Source: Candidatus Njordarchaeota archaeon (GTDB lineage: Archaea; Asgardarchaeota; Njordarchaeia; Njordarchaeales; Njordarchaeaceae). Taken from it: a stretch of 7,218 bases of DNA. The position numbers were made by a program, and so were the translations under genes. Each line of letters starts with the position of its first letter. Position 1 is the first letter of the stretch. Positions 5,069-7,218 of this stretch are shown in pieces. The notes beneath the pieces were generated by a model that made no database searches, was not told the DNA's origin, and worked only from the letters and a program-made list of their open reading frames with translations. The stretch is from the NCBI GenBank assembly GCA_029856615.1, contig JAHKLF010000075.1, positions 1 through 7,218 on the forward strand, in the 5' to 3' direction.

Positions 5069-5950
5069 ATGAGAAAAACAATAATAATAGGTGTAACTGG
5101 CGGCAAAGGAGGTACTGGAAAAAGTACGGTTGCAGTGAATCTGGCGATGAGATACGCTAAGATGGGTAAAAAAGTATTACTTGTAGATTCTGATGTCGAA
5201 TCACCGGTCGAGCATCTTCTTCTTTCAATTGAGAGAAGAAAAGTAGCTGAGATGTTAGCTTTTAGACCAAAAATTAGGCAGGATAAGTGCGTAAAATGTA
5301 ACTTATGCGTTGATAATTGTCCAGAGCATGCGTTGATGGGACTGCCTGGAAGGATACCGGAGCTACATGAGGAATTATGCAGCGGATGTAAAGCATGTTT
5401 TTATGTATGTCCCGTAAGCGCTATTGAGGAGTATTTCGCTAGTATGGGTAACATATATGAAATGGAGGTAAACGGACTGAATATTTTGCAGGGGGAATTA
5501 AAACCAGGTTTTAAGCAATACGTAAATGCGACTTTAGAGACAATTCAAAGAGCTTTATCCATGAAGGGAGATTTTGATATAATGATTATAGATACAGCTC
5601 CTGGTACAGGTGCAAACATTTATGTAGCTCTTGCTCAATGTGATATAGTAATCGCTGTTACAGAACCCACACCGTTGGGAGCTAATGATCTATCTATGTT
5701 ATTAGAACTCACAAAGAAAATCAAAAAACCTGCGTATATCGTCCTAAATAAAGCAACAATGCCCGGAGGAAAACGGAAGTTGATATATGACGTTGCAGAA
5801 AAATTCGCAGTTCCTGTAATAGCTGAGATACCCTATGATAAGGATATAATGAGTAAATACTTCAAAGGGGAATTCAGCAAAACTACAACTAAAGGACGTA
5901 AAGATGTGTTCTATGACATTGCATGGAAAATTTTAACCCTTCTTCAATAA
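5069..5950 (+). CDS. MinD-superfamily P-loop ATPase with inserted two-cluster ferredoxin domain (copy 2)
   Basis: This 293-aa paralog of the preceding gene has the same domain order. Walker A is TGGKGGTGKST (10-20) with signature Lys13. VDSDVESP (39-46) follows. The clusters are C74-x2-C77-x2-C80-x3-C84-P and C104-x2-C107-x2-C110-x3-C114-P, both ending in CP. The Walker B-like region is IMIIDTAPGTG with D175, followed by VTEPTPLGANDL, a segment conserved in the family; in copy 1 the equivalent segment is EPTRSSLNSAN. ATG 5069 is preferred over TTG 5057 and GTG 5060 because a GGTGGG Shine-Dalgarno (5059-5064) lies directly in front. It is the last gene of the operon and converges with the gene at 5997. 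Two T5 runs at 6029-6033 and 6039-6043, inside that convergent gene, could end transcription. Likely role: ATP-dependent Fe-S/metal cluster handling with copy 1 and the NifX-like protein. Confidence 0.92.
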   Translation: MRKTIIIGVTGGKGGTGKSTVAVNLAMRYAKMGKKVLLVDSDVESPVEHLLLSIERRKVAEMLAFRPKIRQDKCVKCNLCVDNCPEHALMGLPGRIPELHEELCSGCKACFYVCPVSAIEEYFASMGNIYEMEVNGLNILQGELKPGFKQYVNATLETIQRALSMKGDFDIMIIDTAPGTGANIYVALAQCDIVIAVTEPTPLGANDLSMLLELTKKIKKPAYIVLNKATMPGGKRKLIYDVAEKFAVPVIAEIPYDKDIMSKYFKGEFSKTTTKGRKDVFYDIAWKILTLLQ

Positions 5951-5996
5951 ATTATACCATAGTGCATCTTATTAATGTTAGCTGTATTCTAATCAC

Positions 5997-6503
5997 TTAC
6001 TCCACAGATTTGTTTGCCTCTTCAACCATTTTTGACCATTTTTCGGCTAATTCGTCACGTAGGGGTTTATAAACTTCATTAAAGAAGCCTCTCTGGGAGA
6101 GTAATATTTCAGGAGCGAATTCTCTAACGATTTCTAAAGCTTCCTTCCAGATTTTATCAAAGATAGGCGCAAAGCGAGATTCTATTTGCCTGCGAAAATC
6201 TTCCTCTGTTTGAGGTTTTCCACCTATCGTAAAATACATTTTCCCACCGACTTCCGTAATAAACGCTGCTTCATCACCTAAAAATTGAACATGTTTTGCC
6301 TTTAATATTGGCTTTTCCCTCAATTCAGCTATGGTTCTTGCGGGTCTTCTGGGCAATCGTACTTTTTTAAAACCGCGTTTTGCAGCAGCATAGAATATTG
6401 CTCGGTTTAATCCCCAACTTTTGGCGAGATATAAAGGCATACCAAGCACATACGCTCTTGCTGCCTGTAGGACAGCCATAACTTGAAATCTTCCTATTCG
6501 CAA
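5997..6503 (-). CDS. Conserved-looking hypothetical protein (168 aa)
   Basis: I do not recognise this protein. The N-terminal 60 residues are basic and partly hydrophobic, with an MAVLQAARAYVLGMPLYLAK helix (9-28), then GLNRAIFYAAAKRGFKKVRLPRRPAR. A central beta hairpin is suggested by FLGDEAAFITEVGGKMYFTIGG (74-95). The C-terminal half is a charged helical region (PQTEEDFRRQIESRF onward), ending in an acidic tail. There is no Cys, no P-loop and no obvious signal peptide. The basic N-terminus would allow nucleic acid or ribosome binding, but nothing proves it. The start is TTG 6503, supported by GTGAT at 6513-6509, 5 nt upstream; an internal ATG at 6479 is the alternative. It converges with the ATPase operon and diverges from the gene at 6747. 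Coding quality is good: 168 codons without a stop and sensible composition. Confidence 0.75.
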   Translation of the reverse strand: MRIGRFQVMAVLQAARAYVLGMPLYLAKSWGLNRAIFYAAAKRGFKKVRLPRRPARTIAELREKPILKAKHVQFLGDEAAFITEVGGKMYFTIGGKPQTEEDFRRQIESRFAPIFDKIWKEALEIVREFAPEILLSQRGFFNEVYKPLRDELAEKWSKMVEEANKSVE

Positions 6504-6622
6504 TTCTTATCACTGTAATAGTCTTTGAGAAATCAATAGGTAATAAGATATTTTAATGTTTTTCCCTAAAGAATACACAACCTCTAACTAACAATTTTTC
6601 TTTAAATTGGGATGTTTAGTTG

Positions 6623-6680
6623 TCTAATTTTCTCTACTTAAATTAAATCTAAGGGGCTCTTAGGGATATCTAATTTTCTC
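6623..6680. repeat. 12-bp direct repeat flanking a short inverted repeat
   Basis: TCTAATTTTCTC occurs at 6623-6634 and again at 6669-6680. Between the copies, CTAAG (6649-6653) and CTTAG (6659-6663) form a 5-bp inverted repeat around GGGCT. The block lies between the divergent genes at 6503 and 6747, just before the likely TATA box of the latter, so a regulator site is possible. The repeats are exact, but AT-rich repeats of this length can arise by chance. Confidence 0.35.
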
Positions 6681-6682
6681 GA

Positions 6683-6698
6683 TAAAATCATTATAAAG
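6683..6698 (+). promoter_or_regulatory. Putative BRE/TATA box for the gene at 6747
   Basis: A-rich sequence runs into CATTATAAAG (6689-6698). A TATA box centred near 6694 would start transcription near 6720, giving a leader of about 27 nt that contains GAGGTGA (6735-6741). This also argues against the upstream ATG at 6702, which would lie before the transcript begins. Confidence 0.45.
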
Positions 6699-6746
6699 TC
6701 CATGTTGCTGTGTTTTCTATTAGCTATCAAGATTGAGGTGAACTCA

Positions 6747-7109
6747 TTGAGTAAAAAAGATATGAAAGTGAAGGTGTTTATAAGAAAGAGAAAGATTAGT
6801 CTTGCACCGAATTCATCTTTATTAGAATATGATAAGAAACATTTGTGGTGCCTAAGGGTGGAACAAAGAAGAATTGAAGAGGAATTTATCCCTGAAGAGG
6901 ATCGTGATTTATTGAATACTGTGCGGGAAATAGCGGATAAAATAGGCTTAGAAATCAGGATTATTAATGTAGACTCTTTATTTGGGGAATTATTAACAAA
7001 ACTTAATGGAATTAATAAATACTCCGCTCTAATCATTGGAAACAAGAAGTTTGTAGGTAAGATATCAAAACGAGATCTGGAATCAATACTTAAGGATATG
7101 GGGGAGTAA
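6747..7109 (+). CDS. Hypothetical protein, possible thioredoxin-like fold without CxxC
   Basis: This 120-aa protein cannot be named. The start is TTG 6747 because GAGGTGA (6735-6741) lies 5 nt upstream; the longer reading from ATG 6702 would precede the probable transcription start. The N-terminal part (KVKVFIRKRK, residues 7-16) is strongly basic. A WCLRVEQRRIEEEF strand (34-47) carries the only Cys (C35). From about residue 50 the pattern is helix (DLLNTVREIADKIG), strand (LEIRIINVDS), loop, strand (YSALIIG), hairpin (NKKFVGKIS) and final helix (KRDLESILKDMG). That is the order of the second half of thioredoxin/glutaredoxin-like folds. However, the usual cis-proline before the third strand is replaced by Ser93, and no CxxC exists, so redox activity is doubtful. 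The fold is inferred from pattern only. It could act as a binding or regulatory module. Confidence 0.7.
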   Translation: MSKKDMKVKVFIRKRKISLAPNSSLLEYDKKHLWCLRVEQRRIEEEFIPEEDRDLLNTVREIADKIGLEIRIINVDSLFGELLTKLNGINKYSALIIGNKKFVGKISKRDLESILKDMGE

Positions 7110-7193
7110 AGTAATGCCAACGCGTCGAAGGCTAATAATTTAATACTCATTATGTATATGTAGATATGATATATCAAATCAGCGTGTTTAAGA

Positions 7194-7218
7194 ATGCATA
7201 CATACAGAGATAATGTTG
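7194..7218 (+). CDS. Possible 5' end of another gene (cut by window edge)
   Basis: An ATG at 7194 is open to the end of the window (MHTYRDNV). A TATA-like ATATGATATAT stretch (about 7164-7174) is centred about 25 nt upstream, the arrangement expected for a leaderless archaeal transcript. Only eight codons are visible, so this is tentative. Confidence 0.2.

Noticed and set aside
7114..7143. Nine-codon ORF (MPTRRRLII) after the gene at 6747
   Set aside because: It is too short to support, and there is no evidence of translation beyond a weak purine stretch upstream.

Overview
The window looks like a chromosomal segment of a thermophilic archaeon, most likely a member of the Thermoproteota (Crenarchaeota). 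The DNA is AT-rich by eye. Genes are short and tightly packed, GTG and TTG starts are common, and Shine-Dalgarno elements of the type GGTGA/GAGGTGAT sit about 5 nt before the starts. The gene content also fits: an AGOG-type 8-oxoguanine DNA glycosylase, a VapBC pair, and MinD-like ATPases with inserted ferredoxin domains. I cannot name a genus from the sequence alone.

Layout, left to right. (1) 1-399: the C-terminal part of an AGOG DNA repair glycosylase, cut by the window edge. (2) 486-1114, minus strand: a vapB-vapC toxin-antitoxin pair with an ATGA overlap, preceded by an AT-rich repeated promoter/operator. (3) 1237-2115, minus strand: a CtaB/heme O synthase-type prenyltransferase standing alone. 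(4) 2116-2507: a divergent intergenic region ending in a perfect 8-bp inverted repeat. (5) 2508-3228: a small intact basic ORF followed by a nucleotidyltransferase gene broken by two frameshifts and one nonsense codon. (6) 3356-5950: a compact four-gene operon, described below. (7) 5997-6503, minus strand: a 168-aa protein I do not recognise. (8) 6747-7109: a 120-aa protein with a possible thioredoxin-like C-terminal half but no CxxC. (9) A possible start of another gene at the right edge.

The most interesting region is the operon at 3356-5950. It encodes a small protein with an extreme Trp/Arg/Gly/Tyr-rich N-terminus, a NifX/NifB-C-terminal-like domain protein whose usual HFG motif reads RFA, and two tandem paralogous P-loop ATPases. 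Each ATPase carries two complete CxxCxxCxxxC [4Fe-4S] motifs inserted after the Walker A/switch region. Gaps between the genes are only 10-15 nt, each containing a Shine-Dalgarno element. NifX-like proteins and ferredoxin-inserted MinD ATPases occur together in many anaerobic archaea and bacteria, and they are thought to handle Fe-S or metal clusters. The pairing here with the Trp-rich protein suggests an uncharacterised cluster or metallocofactor handling module. That function is inference, not something the sequence proves.
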